Positions 1 to 7,753 of a DNA stretch of 64,000 nucleotides are shown piece after piece. The position numbers were made by a program, and so were the translations under genes. The notes beneath the pieces are model-generated. The model did not search any database, was not told the origin of the DNA, and worked only from the letters and a program-made list of their open reading frames with translations. The stretch covers positions 1,860,001 to 1,924,000 of the forward strand of contig NZ_CP047952.1 in the NCBI RefSeq assembly GCF_014279875.1, written 5' to 3'. The stretch's first letter is position 1. The number at the start of each line of letters is the position of its first letter. The stretch is from Synechococcus sp. MEDNS5 (GTDB taxonomy: Bacteria; Cyanobacteriota; Cyanobacteriia; PCC-6307; Cyanobiaceae).

Positions 1-164
1 TGCTTTGCAGACCCTGTACTGTCAAATAGCTGATCGAATATAGATGGATAAGTAATTTTCATAAAATTAAAGACTTCCTCTAAATTCGAAGCAGAAATAA
101 CTGGCTTATCCTGTAAACCAAGCTCTTGCATATAGATTTTGGGGAGGTCTATTGTGCAACTCAT
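1..164 (-). CDS. MoaD/CysO-like sulfur-carrier protein (3' end outside window)
   Basis: Reading leftward from ATG at 164 there are 54 uninterrupted codons to the window edge, so the gene is partial. The visible protein has the N-terminal half pattern of ThiS/MoaD/CysO ubiquitin-like sulfur carriers: a first strand ending in IDLPKIY, then a segment NLEEVFNFMKITYPSIFDQL followed by a short acidic turn and a glycine, as in CysO and archaeal MoaD. Family members carry sulfur as a C-terminal Gly-Gly thiocarboxylate; that end lies outside the window. It is divergent from tfuA-ycaO, which fits a dedicated sulfur donor for thioamidation. The fold assignment is by eye on about half a protein. Confidence 0.6.
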   Translation of the reverse strand, partial: MSCTIDLPKIYMQELGLQDKPVISASNLEEVFNFMKITYPSIFDQLFDSTGSAK

Positions 165-227
165 AAGATTTAAAATTTTTACTAATATAGCACACAAAGA
201 CTAGACTCAACCGTCGAAGTGCAACAC

Positions 228-255
228 TTGTATATGAATGGGCTTGTGTTAATAT
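228..255 (+). promoter_or_regulatory. possible promoter of the tfuA operon
   Basis: TTGTAT at 228-233 and TAATAT at 250-255 are separated by 16 bp and would start transcription about 20 bases before the TTG start of tfuA. The whole 165-278 gap lies between divergent genes, so it should hold promoters for both directions. In DNA this AT-rich such matches are frequent. Confidence 0.3.
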
Positions 256-278
256 AAATTTGTTTATTCCTTCATTTT

Positions 279-974
279 TTGATCAACCCAAAAACAGCGG
301 TCTACATAGAAAGTACATTTAATAAAAATTTTCTTCCTAAATTAAATGGTGTTGACTATTTACCTGCTGTAAAAAAAAATGATATTTATAGAGATGCAGA
401 AAAATATGATAGATTTCTAATAGTAGATGGAGTATTTGCAACCTCTAGAGCTGTTTGGCAACGAGAAATAATACATGCAATAACAATAGGAAAAACTGTA
501 CTGGGTTGTTCTAGTATAGGCGCACTAAGAGCTGCAGAACTAGGAGTTCATGGCATGATAGGGAGTGGATGGGTATACAAAAATGTTCTAAGTGCAACTA
601 TTGAGGGCGATGATGAGGTTTCATTGTTATATAGTGTTGATCCATCTGGCAACATTATTTCGTATTCAGTACCAATGGCAACAATAATGTGGATTTTGTC
701 TTCAATATATGGACAGCATTATTTATCTGATATCAATGCAGCAAAGTTTCTTAACCGGATCAAAAGCAAGCCTTTCAATGAACGTACTTTTTCATACATA
801 TTAAATGTAGCGAATAACATGCTACCCTTATCGGTCGTCAATTTACTGAAGTTTCGTTTGCAAAAAAAAGAATATGATATAAAGTCACTTGATTTTATTA
901 ATTTACTAGGTCGACTATATAATAGAGACTTGTCGCCACTTTTAGAGACAGTAGAGAACTTATATTATGAATGA
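279..974 (+). CDS. tfuA: TfuA-like protein, partner of YcaO
   Basis: TfuA proteins act with YcaO enzymes in peptide backbone thioamidation; a characterised member hydrolyses thiocarboxylated ThiS to deliver sulfide. The 231-aa product shows the family signature: a DVFRxA-like IYRDA near residue 37, then RFLIVDGVF (about 45-53), a W-x-x-E-I stretch, and the GCSSIGALRAAELGVHGM core (about 78-95) followed by EGDDEVSLL. No ATG is available in frame after the upstream stop at 255; TTG at 279 is the best start (ATT at 258 is the alternative). It overlaps ycaO by 8 bases, so the two are probably translationally coupled. First gene of a six-gene AT-rich operon. Confidence 0.9.
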   Translation: MINPKTAVYIESTFNKNFLPKLNGVDYLPAVKKNDIYRDAEKYDRFLIVDGVFATSRAVWQREIIHAITIGKTVLGCSSIGALRAAELGVHGMIGSGWVYKNVLSATIEGDDEVSLLYSVDPSGNIISYSVPMATIMWILSSIYGQHYLSDINAAKFLNRIKSKPFNERTFSYILNVANNMLPLSVVNLLKFRLQKKEYDIKSLDFINLLGRLYNRDLSPLLETVENLYYE

Positions 975-2085
975 GCTCAGCCAAGTAGAAAAAATACTTA
1001 AGCGGTATTTGCCAGAAAATTTAGCGAACTTATTTAATCGTGCCTGTATTAATGCAGAAATCACTAGACTCTCAAGAATAACTAAACTTGATAAAACAAA
1101 TGTAGAAATTTGGAGTGCGTGTAGACCAAAAGCATTTATGTGGCAAGTATCGGCTGGAAAAGGATTTACAAAAAAGCAAGCAATCATAACGGCAATAATG
1201 GAAGCATTAGAAGGATATGTATGTGAGTCATATTTAAATTCTTATCCTTTAGATGTAACGATAAATCCAGCAAATCCTATTTCACTGATTCATTTAAAAA
1301 GTGAGTCGAAGAAGCTGTTGGGAGTTACTCCAATAATAAATAAAGAAGAAATAACTTGGATTAAAGCAAGAGAAATTAAAAGTGGAGAAGATGTATATGT
1401 TCCACTTTATTGGGCATACCTATCAAATAATGCGTCAAAATTTGGGATGGTAACCAACGGGTTGTCAGGTGGTTTAAATAACAAATCGGCAATAAGACAT
1501 GGAATATGTGAATTAATAGAAAGACATTATATATCATCAATCTTTGAAAAAGGCGCCGCCAATAAAAATGTGGTCAAGAAGATAAATATTAGAAGTGTAA
1601 TTACACTATTAGAACAATCCTTAAACTTTCAAGACGAGAATTTATTTTGCATTAATTTTATAGTGATAACGACGTCAAAAGTACCAACAATTTGGTGTAT
1701 AATATTTGATGAATCTCCTCTTTCTCCAAATTTATCCGTGAATTTTGGAAGCAAATCATCAATATCTCTTGAAGATGCAGTCATTGGTTCCTTTACGGAA
1801 GCATGCCAACAGAGAGCATCACAAATCCAGGGTGTAAGAGAAGACCTATCTGATCACATAGCTATACCTTGCTCAGCCAAGGTAAAAAGGTTGAAAGATT
1901 TTATAAACTCTTTGCAAAGTGTGTGCATAGACGACTTAGAATATAATAGTAATTGCGATCCATTGGAAGGTCTACCTGGCCCAATTTATCAAATACCTAT
2001 ATTCTCCAAGCTCTCACATATAGAAAATATATTTTTTTACAAGCACGTTGCACCTAAAGCCACATTCAAACAGGGTTTATTTTGA
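967..2085 (+). CDS. ycaO: YcaO-domain peptide thioamidation/cyclodehydration enzyme
   Basis: YcaO enzymes activate backbone amides with ATP, then add a side chain (azolines) or sulfide (thioamides). The 372-aa protein has the first nucleotide-binding block SAGKGFTKKQAIITAIMEAL (62-81) with its paired acidic residues, a second block around residues 163-190 (NGLSGGLNNKSAIRHGICEL, then IERH), and a third acidic block near residue 278 (EACQQR). The C-terminus is not the Pro-rich tail seen in azoline-forming YcaOs. With TfuA upstream and a sulfur-carrier gene divergent, thioamide formation is the preferred prediction. The core peptides have Thr/Ser but no Cys, so azoline chemistry on Thr/Ser cannot be excluded. 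Confidence 0.92.
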   Translation: MNELSQVEKILKRYLPENLANLFNRACINAEITRLSRITKLDKTNVEIWSACRPKAFMWQVSAGKGFTKKQAIITAIMEALEGYVCESYLNSYPLDVTINPANPISLIHLKSESKKLLGVTPIINKEEITWIKAREIKSGEDVYVPLYWAYLSNNASKFGMVTNGLSGGLNNKSAIRHGICELIERHYISSIFEKGAANKNVVKKINIRSVITLLEQSLNFQDENLFCINFIVITTSKVPTIWCIIFDESPLSPNLSVNFGSKSSISLEDAVIGSFTEACQQRASQIQGVREDLSDHIAIPCSAKVKRLKDFINSLQSVCIDDLEYNSNCDPLEGLPGPIYQIPIFSKLSHIENIFFYKHVAPKATFKQGLF

Positions 2086-3239
2086 TGAAGAGAATCACGA
2101 ATTACTCCCAGTTTTATCTATCAAGCGAAAAGTATAACTTGATCAAATACTCTTCCTTATTGCAACTTAAGAATATATTAAAGGAGGCAAAGAGTAGAGG
2201 ATTAGATGTTCGACACATAGGCTCGTCCCATTCCTTGTCTACATGCAATTTGCCAATTGAAAATGAAATTTTATTGAAATCAAATATATTCAATTCAATA
2301 CAATTAATTAAAAAATCAACAATACGCGTAGATGCATCTGCTAAATTGTGGAATATTCAGAGCAAGTTATCTAAAGAAAATCTCGAACTGCCAGTAATCA
2401 ATGGTGGTGATGCATCACCAACAGTTGGGGGATTTATTTCGGCCGGAGGGATAGGCAAAACTGAACCAGGAAAAGAAATGAAAGCTGGAAGATCTTGTGT
2501 ACATGGCGGATTTTGGGAAAATGTTACACAAATCAGGTATCTTAATGGTCAAGGAAAACTCTGTACCTCAAATCCTAATTCATCAGACTTTAAGTACCTT
2601 TTTGGATCAAGGGGGCAGTTTGGTATATTTATAGATGCTGATTTGAAGATTGTGCCAACGAGTAGTAATCATTTTAATAATATGCAGTGTACAGCAGAAA
2701 AGTCAGCTAGTGAGTTTAGTGAAAACAAGATTAGAACGCTATGGGTGACTTTTTTTGTTTCTCCCGAACAGGAAGAAAAGTCATGGAATTTATTAGAGGA
2801 ATGGTATTTAAATTTCAGAAACATAATTAGACCAGTTGATAATGCTAGATGGGCAGGTCCTATTTATAATGGGGCTCCCATTGGTTTTGACTACGTTATC
2901 AGCTATAAATCCTTTAATCCACCACTAGTTTATTCAAAACAATCAGACTTTAAAGCTCTTGGAATTGCGTTTACGACTGAAACTGGTAATTTTAATACAA
3001 ATAAACTTTTAGCATATGCTATGAAAACCATTTACGACTATGCCCTCGAAAACTCAATAGAATTATATTCATCTGTTGAGAATATTGTTAGTTCTTATTC
3101 GGCACGATTAAGGTATTGCGAATCAATATTGAATAATGCATTGTTACTTAGAGAGAAAAATCATTGCTCAAATTTTTTAAACAATGGTTGGTTTGACTTT
3201 AGTAAAAAGTCAAACTCTGGCTTGGTAAGGTTCTTTTGA
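2085..3239 (+). CDS. FAD-linked oxidase (PCMH-type FAD-binding domain)
   Basis: A 384-aa protein of the vanillyl-alcohol oxidase/GlcD superfamily. Residues about 20-200 form the FAD domain: RHIGSSHSLS near residue 44 contains the His that in relatives carries covalent flavin; then GGDASPTVGGFISAGGIG (about 105-122) and a GSRGQFGIF motif near 180. The C-terminal half, the substrate domain, is divergent. ATG at 2085 overlaps the ycaO stop (TGATG). Position inside the operon suggests oxidation of the modified peptide, for example dehydrogenation of a ring or side chain; the substrate is not visible from sequence. Confidence 0.82.
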   Translation: MKRITNYSQFYLSSEKYNLIKYSSLLQLKNILKEAKSRGLDVRHIGSSHSLSTCNLPIENEILLKSNIFNSIQLIKKSTIRVDASAKLWNIQSKLSKENLELPVINGGDASPTVGGFISAGGIGKTEPGKEMKAGRSCVHGGFWENVTQIRYLNGQGKLCTSNPNSSDFKYLFGSRGQFGIFIDADLKIVPTSSNHFNNMQCTAEKSASEFSENKIRTLWVTFFVSPEQEEKSWNLLEEWYLNFRNIIRPVDNARWAGPIYNGAPIGFDYVISYKSFNPPLVYSKQSDFKALGIAFTTETGNFNTNKLLAYAMKTIYDYALENSIELYSSVENIVSSYSARLRYCESILNNALLLREKNHCSNFLNNGWFDFSKKSNSGLVRFF

Positions 3240-3240
3240 A

Positions 3241-4206
3241 ATGACAATACCTAATGCAAGAGAATTGGAGATCAAAGAATTATCTTTTTGCAATAATTAT
3301 ATTTTATCTGGCCAGGCATTTATTCAAAATGCAACTAAATTAATTAATAAACATGATGACAAAGACCATTCCTTGAGAATTTTTGTTGAAGATTGCAGGA
3401 AATTTGTTAAAAACATTCAATCTCAACGTGATTGTCAAGGCCGTCTTAAAAGTGAATTGTTATCACTATATTCAAGAGCAGAAAGCTTTGATGGAATTAA
3501 ATACCCACTTTCAAAAAGCTGGTTATATCATGCGGAATCGTTATTTTATTTCTGTAATGGGCAAGGTCAACAATCATTAAAATCAATCCATGAGTCAATT
3601 GAAAATGATTCGTATTTATACACAAAATACCATGATCTTTACTTTTTTATTGATAGTCATATGATGTTATTAAGCAGGCTGATCTCCGTATCTGCGAAGG
3701 AAAAGGATTACATGTTGTTTGAGGAGTCATGCAATTTTATGTTTAAAGCGTTCTTTACGAATAAATTTTCTATGCAATCTGAGTTTCGATGTTTTGAGAT
3801 TCAATCGAAAATAATTGATAGGACTAGCACGAAACGCTTACGTTGGATGCTATGTCTACTTACTAATCAAGCTCTATCATATGCCGTTACTTCATATACC
3901 TGTCGATTATGTCTACTCAACTCATTGCAGAAATATAAAATGAAATATAGGATTGCAAAAATCCTTGCCCAAACGTTTGAATGTCTTACCAGTAATAATT
4001 GTTTTAATTACGATATATTCTCAATTAAAAATTGTTTTCCATATAATTTATGGATTATTCCTTGTGTTGTTTATTCTAAAGAAGTCAAGCATAACCATAA
4101 AGAAAGGGTTGATTATATAAATTCAATAAATTTAAATTCGTTTCACCACCATATTATACCACGTCATTTATACTCCTTCATGGTGTCAGATGAAAAATTG
4201 TTTTAA
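3241..4206 (+). CDS. unknown 321-aa operon protein
   Basis: I do not recognise this protein. It is predicted largely alpha-helical with no obvious signal peptide, membrane span or catalytic motif. The middle (about residues 95-180) alternates amphipathic helices in a way that resembles tetratricopeptide-like scaffolds. Cysteines are scattered rather than arranged as a metal site. It begins one base after the oxidase stop and its own stop overlaps the sulfotransferase ATG (TAATG), so it is co-translated with the RiPP enzymes. A peptide-binding or scaffold role is only a guess. Confidence 0.75.
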   Translation: MTIPNARELEIKELSFCNNYILSGQAFIQNATKLINKHDDKDHSLRIFVEDCRKFVKNIQSQRDCQGRLKSELLSLYSRAESFDGIKYPLSKSWLYHAESLFYFCNGQGQQSLKSIHESIENDSYLYTKYHDLYFFIDSHMMLLSRLISVSAKEKDYMLFEESCNFMFKAFFTNKFSMQSEFRCFEIQSKIIDRTSTKRLRWMLCLLTNQALSYAVTSYTCRLCLLNSLQKYKMKYRIAKILAQTFECLTSNNCFNYDIFSIKNCFPYNLWIIPCVVYSKEVKHNHKERVDYINSINLNSFHHHIIPRHLYSFMVSDEKLF

Positions 4207-4961
4207 TGGAAAAAACTACCATTCTAGCGTTGCCACGCAGTGGAACCACCTCTATATTCTCAATACTTGAGAATTTTGGATCGAAAAATGAATATTTGGA
4301 GGAAGAATCAGTAGATATTTTTTCAAGGTATAGATTGAATGGCAATGCCAATAATTTTGATAAAATTTTAATTGATCATGTGAAGAAAAGATGGATGTTA
4401 TCTAATATGAAAGTAGATGCAGCGAGCTTTAATTTTATGTGTCCTAGTCATATTCATGAAGTTTATCCAAATATGAGATATATATATTTGCTGAGAGAAC
4501 CTATAAGCTGGATTGAATCATTTGTATCAATGCTTCTCTATTATCGAACTATCTTTGGGAGTCAAGAAATGCCAATATGGATGTCAAATTATGGAAAAAT
4601 TTATTCATTATCATTTGATTGGGAAAAATTATATGAATGCACTCTAGAAACAAGAACACCATATGCAGAACTTTTAATAAAAGATTTGATCAATTTTTGG
4701 TATACAGAACATAAAAATCTTCTTTCTTTTTGTAAAGATAAAAATACACTCTATCTTGAAACAAATATGATTTCAAATTCCTTGGGTTCAATTGGAAATT
4801 TTCTTGGCATAGATACGAGCTTATTGTCGAAAAATACACATGTAAATAAGGGTAGGGGGAAAAAATATTTTCTCTCAATTTCAGAGAAGCAGTATATTAA
4901 AAAAATAGCTAATGCTATTTTAGAACATTACTCCTTTCTTCGAGAAAATCAGAGTTTATGA
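4206..4961 (+). CDS. sulfotransferase family protein
   Basis: Sulfotransferases move a sulfonate group from PAPS to hydroxyl or amino groups. The 251-aa protein carries the 5'-phosphosulfate loop LPRSGTTSIF at residues 9-18 and the 3'-phosphate-binding segment RYIYLLREPISWIESF at 91-106, with Arg97 and Ser101 in the expected places. The C-terminus has the RGKK-type basic motif that closes over the nucleotide in this family. It overlaps the next gene by 4 bases (ATGA). In this operon it may sulfate Thr, Ser or a hydroxylated residue of the core peptide, or a carrier; the acceptor is unknown. Confidence 0.85.
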   Translation: MEKTTILALPRSGTTSIFSILENFGSKNEYLEEESVDIFSRYRLNGNANNFDKILIDHVKKRWMLSNMKVDAASFNFMCPSHIHEVYPNMRYIYLLREPISWIESFVSMLLYYRTIFGSQEMPIWMSNYGKIYSLSFDWEKLYECTLETRTPYAELLIKDLINFWYTEHKNLLSFCKDKNTLYLETNMISNSLGSIGNFLGIDTSLLSKNTHVNKGRGKKYFLSISEKQYIKKIANAILEHYSFLRENQSL

Positions 4962-6028
4962 ATTTCAAATCAATTACTGAAATTTTAGCTTCTCATAAAT
5001 TCTTAAATATTGCTGGGGATTCTAAAGATGTCTATTCATTATTTTTGTCAGGTTTTTCTCCTTCAATATTTCAGTTCTCTGGGATAGAATTAGATTTATA
5101 TGATAAAAATTTAATAGCAGACTTGCTGCTAGAGCTTAAGCCATCAACTTTAAGTTGGTCCCCACAAATATTTAAATATGGATTTAATCTCCCGCGGCAT
5201 TCAAGTGATATTATTTTAAGTATACTTTCTAGCTCACAATGCAATGTTAATATTAGAAATATTTGGTTGGAGTATGACTGGTCATCATTTAATAATAATG
5301 ATTTTGCTTTGATTACACCGTCCATATTTGTTGGAACAAAAAATATGGAAAATAATATCAGTGATGAATTTTCTGCATTAAATACCTTAAATCACATTTT
5401 TCCATCTGTCCCTTTTAAAAATATTACTTGGATATTGGAAAAAGCTAACAAATACGGTCTCAAGTTAACACAAGCTGGATATATGCAGAGTAGGAAAATA
5501 CCATCAACAAGATTAGTTTTTACTCACACTGATTTCCAGTCCATCACTTTTTTTTTAAAGTCTATTTATCTACCAATGCTACATGATAAGCATTTTGATA
5601 CCTTTTTAAGATTAGTACAGCCGACGCTTCTTGCTGTTGGATTAGATATTAATGATTCAGGTAATCTTAATTTAGTGTATGGCGTTGAAGTATATAAACC
5701 TTGGATGGATAAAGCTGAATGGTTAACTATGTTAAATGCTATCAAAGCTATCTATGGTCATTCGATAAAGTTGGATGATTTAAGCAATCTGTTTATGGAT
5801 AAGCTATCACTTCCGCCTCATGTTCACAACAATCCATACCATTATATTAAAGATGAGCACAAAGTGTTTGCAATTCAATCTTATATGTCCATTCATCATA
5901 TAAAATTTTCTTTTTCACCACATACATTTTTATCGAATGGTCCTAAAATCAAAGCATATATTGGTTTTCTTTTTCCACAATTACTTGAACACCAAGATCA
6001 ATTATATTTATCAGAATCATTTAGCTAA
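4958..6028 (+). CDS. unknown 356-aa protein, last gene of the operon
   Basis: No family name can be given. The protein has no signal peptide and reads as a mixed alpha/beta soluble enzyme. The second half repeats a beta-rich style: LLAVGLDIND (about 227-236) then LVYGVEVYKPWMDKAEW, and near the C-terminus HIKFSFSPHTF followed by KIKAYIGFLF (about 326-335). From memory the KAY segment resembles an unnamed protein family near cyanobacterial peptide clusters, but this is weak. The ATG overlaps the sulfotransferase stop, so it belongs to the same transcript. A novel tailoring enzyme or peptide-binding partner is possible. Confidence 0.75.
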   Translation: MNFKSITEILASHKFLNIAGDSKDVYSLFLSGFSPSIFQFSGIELDLYDKNLIADLLLELKPSTLSWSPQIFKYGFNLPRHSSDIILSILSSSQCNVNIRNIWLEYDWSSFNNNDFALITPSIFVGTKNMENNISDEFSALNTLNHIFPSVPFKNITWILEKANKYGLKLTQAGYMQSRKIPSTRLVFTHTDFQSITFFLKSIYLPMLHDKHFDTFLRLVQPTLLAVGLDINDSGNLNLVYGVEVYKPWMDKAEWLTMLNAIKAIYGHSIKLDDLSNLFMDKLSLPPHVHNNPYHYIKDEHKVFAIQSYMSIHHIKFSFSPHTFLSNGPKIKAYIGFLFPQLLEHQDQLYLSESFS

Positions 6029-6603
6029 TCTGCGCCTTCTTTTCTAAATTTGTTTAAATGTCATTGATATTTGATAATAACCTATATTGTTATATACGCT
6101 TTGATTCGAAAATTAATTATCTGGTTTTTCTATTCCATCATACATTATATAGCCTCTAATTCATGTTTGTTGACTTAAGAAAATTTATGATAAGCATCTT
6201 CGTTATTCTATAAAGTGTTGGCAACTGTGAATTTGATTTCACATTCGGATTGACTTATTAAATCAATTTTTTTGAAGTAAATGTTTTAAGCAATAATAAT
6301 CAATCTATGCATAACAAAATCATTAAATCTCCTACTCGTATATACTCGCATAAGAAGGTAGTATTTAACTACATATTTTAGTTGGAAAATCCAACCCAAA
6401 TCGTTTGGCTGAATTGCCATACAGTTATCTCAAAAAGATTAGTATGCTATAAAATATTATATTTATATGGTAATATGTGAAGAAACTGCTTTATGTTAAA
6501 ATGTTTAATTTAGATTTATTTATTTTTCGCAAAAAATTTAATGCGCCTTTATGCGAGCTCTGGTCAATTCCTGAGAATTAAGTATTTAAAAATACATTCG
6601 TTG
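6029..6603. other. long AT-rich intergenic stretch before the precursor genes
   Basis: About 575 bases with no convincing gene on either strand. It follows the enzyme operon and precedes the precursor promoter. I see no clear hairpin plus T-run terminator for the operon, only many AT-rich direct and inverted short repeats. A 24-codon frame from 6307 lacks a ribosome-binding site and is not called. Confidence 0.5.
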
Positions 6604-6632
6604 TTGCATGCATTGCGCAAACTCTCTATATT
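6604..6632 (+). promoter_or_regulatory. candidate sigma-70 promoter of the precursor genes
   Basis: TTGCAT at 6604-6609 and TATATT at 6627-6632 are separated by exactly 17 bp. Transcription would start near 6640, leaving a leader of about 20 bases before the ATG at 6659. No strong purine-rich ribosome-binding site precedes the ATG, which is common in cyanobacteria. Having its own promoter lets the precursors be transcribed independently of the enzymes. Confidence 0.5.
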
Positions 6633-6658
6633 GCTAGTGCTACGCTTTCATTGCAGCT

Positions 6659-6958
6659 ATGGCCTCTCAAGTACAAAGCTTTTTTGACAAAGTCAATAGC
6701 GACGCCGCGCTTATCGCAAAAGCAAAAGCTGTTGGTTTTTCTGATTTCCCTAAGATTGTTGACTTTGCTAAAGAGTTAGGTTTTACGATAACTACAAAAG
6801 AATTGGAAGATCACTTTAAAGAATCACTTGGTGATGCTGCTGATCTTTCTGAAGCTGATCTGAGTGGCGTCGCTGGCGGAACAGCAACAGCATTGGCTGC
6901 TGCTGTGGTTGGTGCCGGTGCTGGTGTTACAACAACGACTCAAGGTTCAGGCTGGTAA
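6659..6958 (+). CDS. RiPP precursor peptide 1, Nif11-type leader
   Basis: A 99-aa substrate peptide. Residues 1 to about 55 match the Nif11 leader family (FFDKVNSDAAL, then an IVDFAKELGFTITTKEL block). The leader closes with LSGVAGG, a double-glycine cleavage site ending at residue 74. The predicted 25-residue core (75-99) has no Cys: an Ala/Gly/Val-rich half, then four Thr (91-94) and the tail QGSGW. Absence of Cys excludes ordinary lanthipeptide rings. Thr/Ser and backbone amides are the available targets for the neighbouring YcaO-TfuA, epimerase, oxygenase and sulfotransferase. The second copy at 7017 differs at only two residues. Confidence 0.92.
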   Translation: MASQVQSFFDKVNSDAALIAKAKAVGFSDFPKIVDFAKELGFTITTKELEDHFKESLGDAADLSEADLSGVAGGTATALAAAVVGAGAGVTTTTQGSGW

Positions 6959-7016
6959 CCATTAATTCACTACTCAAGTACACAAGGCTCATTTTGTTCC
7001 ACTTTTTACACTAATT

Positions 7017-7316
7017 ATGGCTTCTCAGGTACAAAGCTTTTTTGACAAGGTCAATAGCGACGCCGCGCTTACCGCAAAAGCAAAAGCTGTTGGTTTTTCT
7101 GATTTCCCCAAGATTGTTGACTTTGCTAAAGAGTTAGGTTTTACGATAACTACAAAGGAATTGGAAGATCACTTTAAAGAATCACTTGGTGATGCTGCTG
7201 ATCTTTCTGAAGCTGATCTGAGTGGCGTCGCTGGCGGAACAGCAACAGCATTGGCTGCTGCTGTGGTTGGTGCCGGTGCTGGTGTTACATCAACGACTCA
7301 AGGTTCAGGCTGGTAA
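7017..7316 (+). CDS. RiPP precursor peptide 2, near-identical tandem copy
   Basis: A 99-aa paralogue of the peptide at 6659. I count seven base differences over the 300-bp gene; only two alter the protein: Ile19 to Thr in the leader and Thr92 to Ser in the core. The core change keeps a hydroxyl residue in the Thr-rich tail. The 58-bp spacer between the copies lacks a clear terminator, so both probably lie on one mRNA, which ends at the hairpin 7342-7371. Sequence just after both stop codons is also duplicated, showing the repeat unit extends beyond the gene. Confidence 0.92.
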   Translation: MASQVQSFFDKVNSDAALTAKAKAVGFSDFPKIVDFAKELGFTITTKELEDHFKESLGDAADLSEADLSGVAGGTATALAAAVVGAGAGVTSTTQGSGW

Positions 7317-7341
7317 CCATTAATTTGCAACTTAAGAACAT

Positions 7342-7371
7342 GAGGTTGATCATTATCAGCCTCTTTTTTTT
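7342..7371 (+). terminator. intrinsic terminator of the precursor transcript
   Basis: GAGGTTGAT and ATCAGCCTC pair over nine positions (one G-T wobble) around a CATT loop, followed by eight bases containing seven consecutive T. It lies 25 bases after the second precursor stop and before the broken third copy, so the third copy is outside the main transcript. Confidence 0.8.
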
Positions 7372-7379
7372 ATCTAGTC

Positions 7380-7475
7380 ATGGCTTCTCAATTACAAAGC
7401 TTTTTTGACAAAGACATTTTAGCTACTGCACTTAACAAGAAGCAAATCTGTTTGTTTTTCTGATTTTCCTTAATT
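7380..7475 (+). pseudogene. degenerate third precursor copy
   Basis: Starting at ATG 7380 the DNA repeats the first part of the precursor gene: the peptide begins MASQLQSFFDKD, matching ten of the first eleven leader residues of the intact copies. After about 16 codons a short deletion and a frameshift break the frame; the segment matching the GFSDF region is still legible in another frame around 7449-7470, but a stop occurs at 7461-7463. No GG site or core is present. It is a truncated remnant of a third tandem copy. Confidence 0.85.
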
Positions 7476-7692
7476 TGGCAGGAGTGTTTAGCAATGCAAG
7501 TATTATAAATATGAATCAATCTGTTGTTTCTGAATATTGCAAAGAGAATTATCATATAACAATGAGTCTCGCATACAAGAAATGATGCATAACACTATTG
7601 TTTAACAGACCGATGAACAGCGAACAATATCTCCTTTTCCTCATTGATTAATGATTGTTAATTAAGCAATCCTGGTCAATCAAGAAATATGG
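7476..7692. other. intergenic stretch between precursor remnant and epimerase
   Basis: About 220 AT-rich bases with no supported gene. Similarity to the precursors is lost after about 7475. The right end carries the promoter of the radical SAM gene. Confidence 0.5.
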
Positions 7693-7721
7693 TTACAGAA
7701 GCGTAAAGATGCTAGTATAAT
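7693..7721 (+). promoter_or_regulatory. candidate promoter of the epimerase gene
   Basis: A perfect TATAAT at 7716-7721 lies 33 bases before the ATG at 7754. The best -35 position, TTACAG at 7693-7698 with a 17-bp spacer, is poor. The exact -10 hexamer is the main support. Confidence 0.45.
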
Positions 7722-7753
7722 GTTATACAAATTATTTAAATCGAAGCATCATC

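Noticed and set aside
6307-6381. 24-codon frame that could be another small precursor
   Set aside because: No leader-like sequence, GG site or ribosome-binding site; expected by chance in AT-rich DNA.
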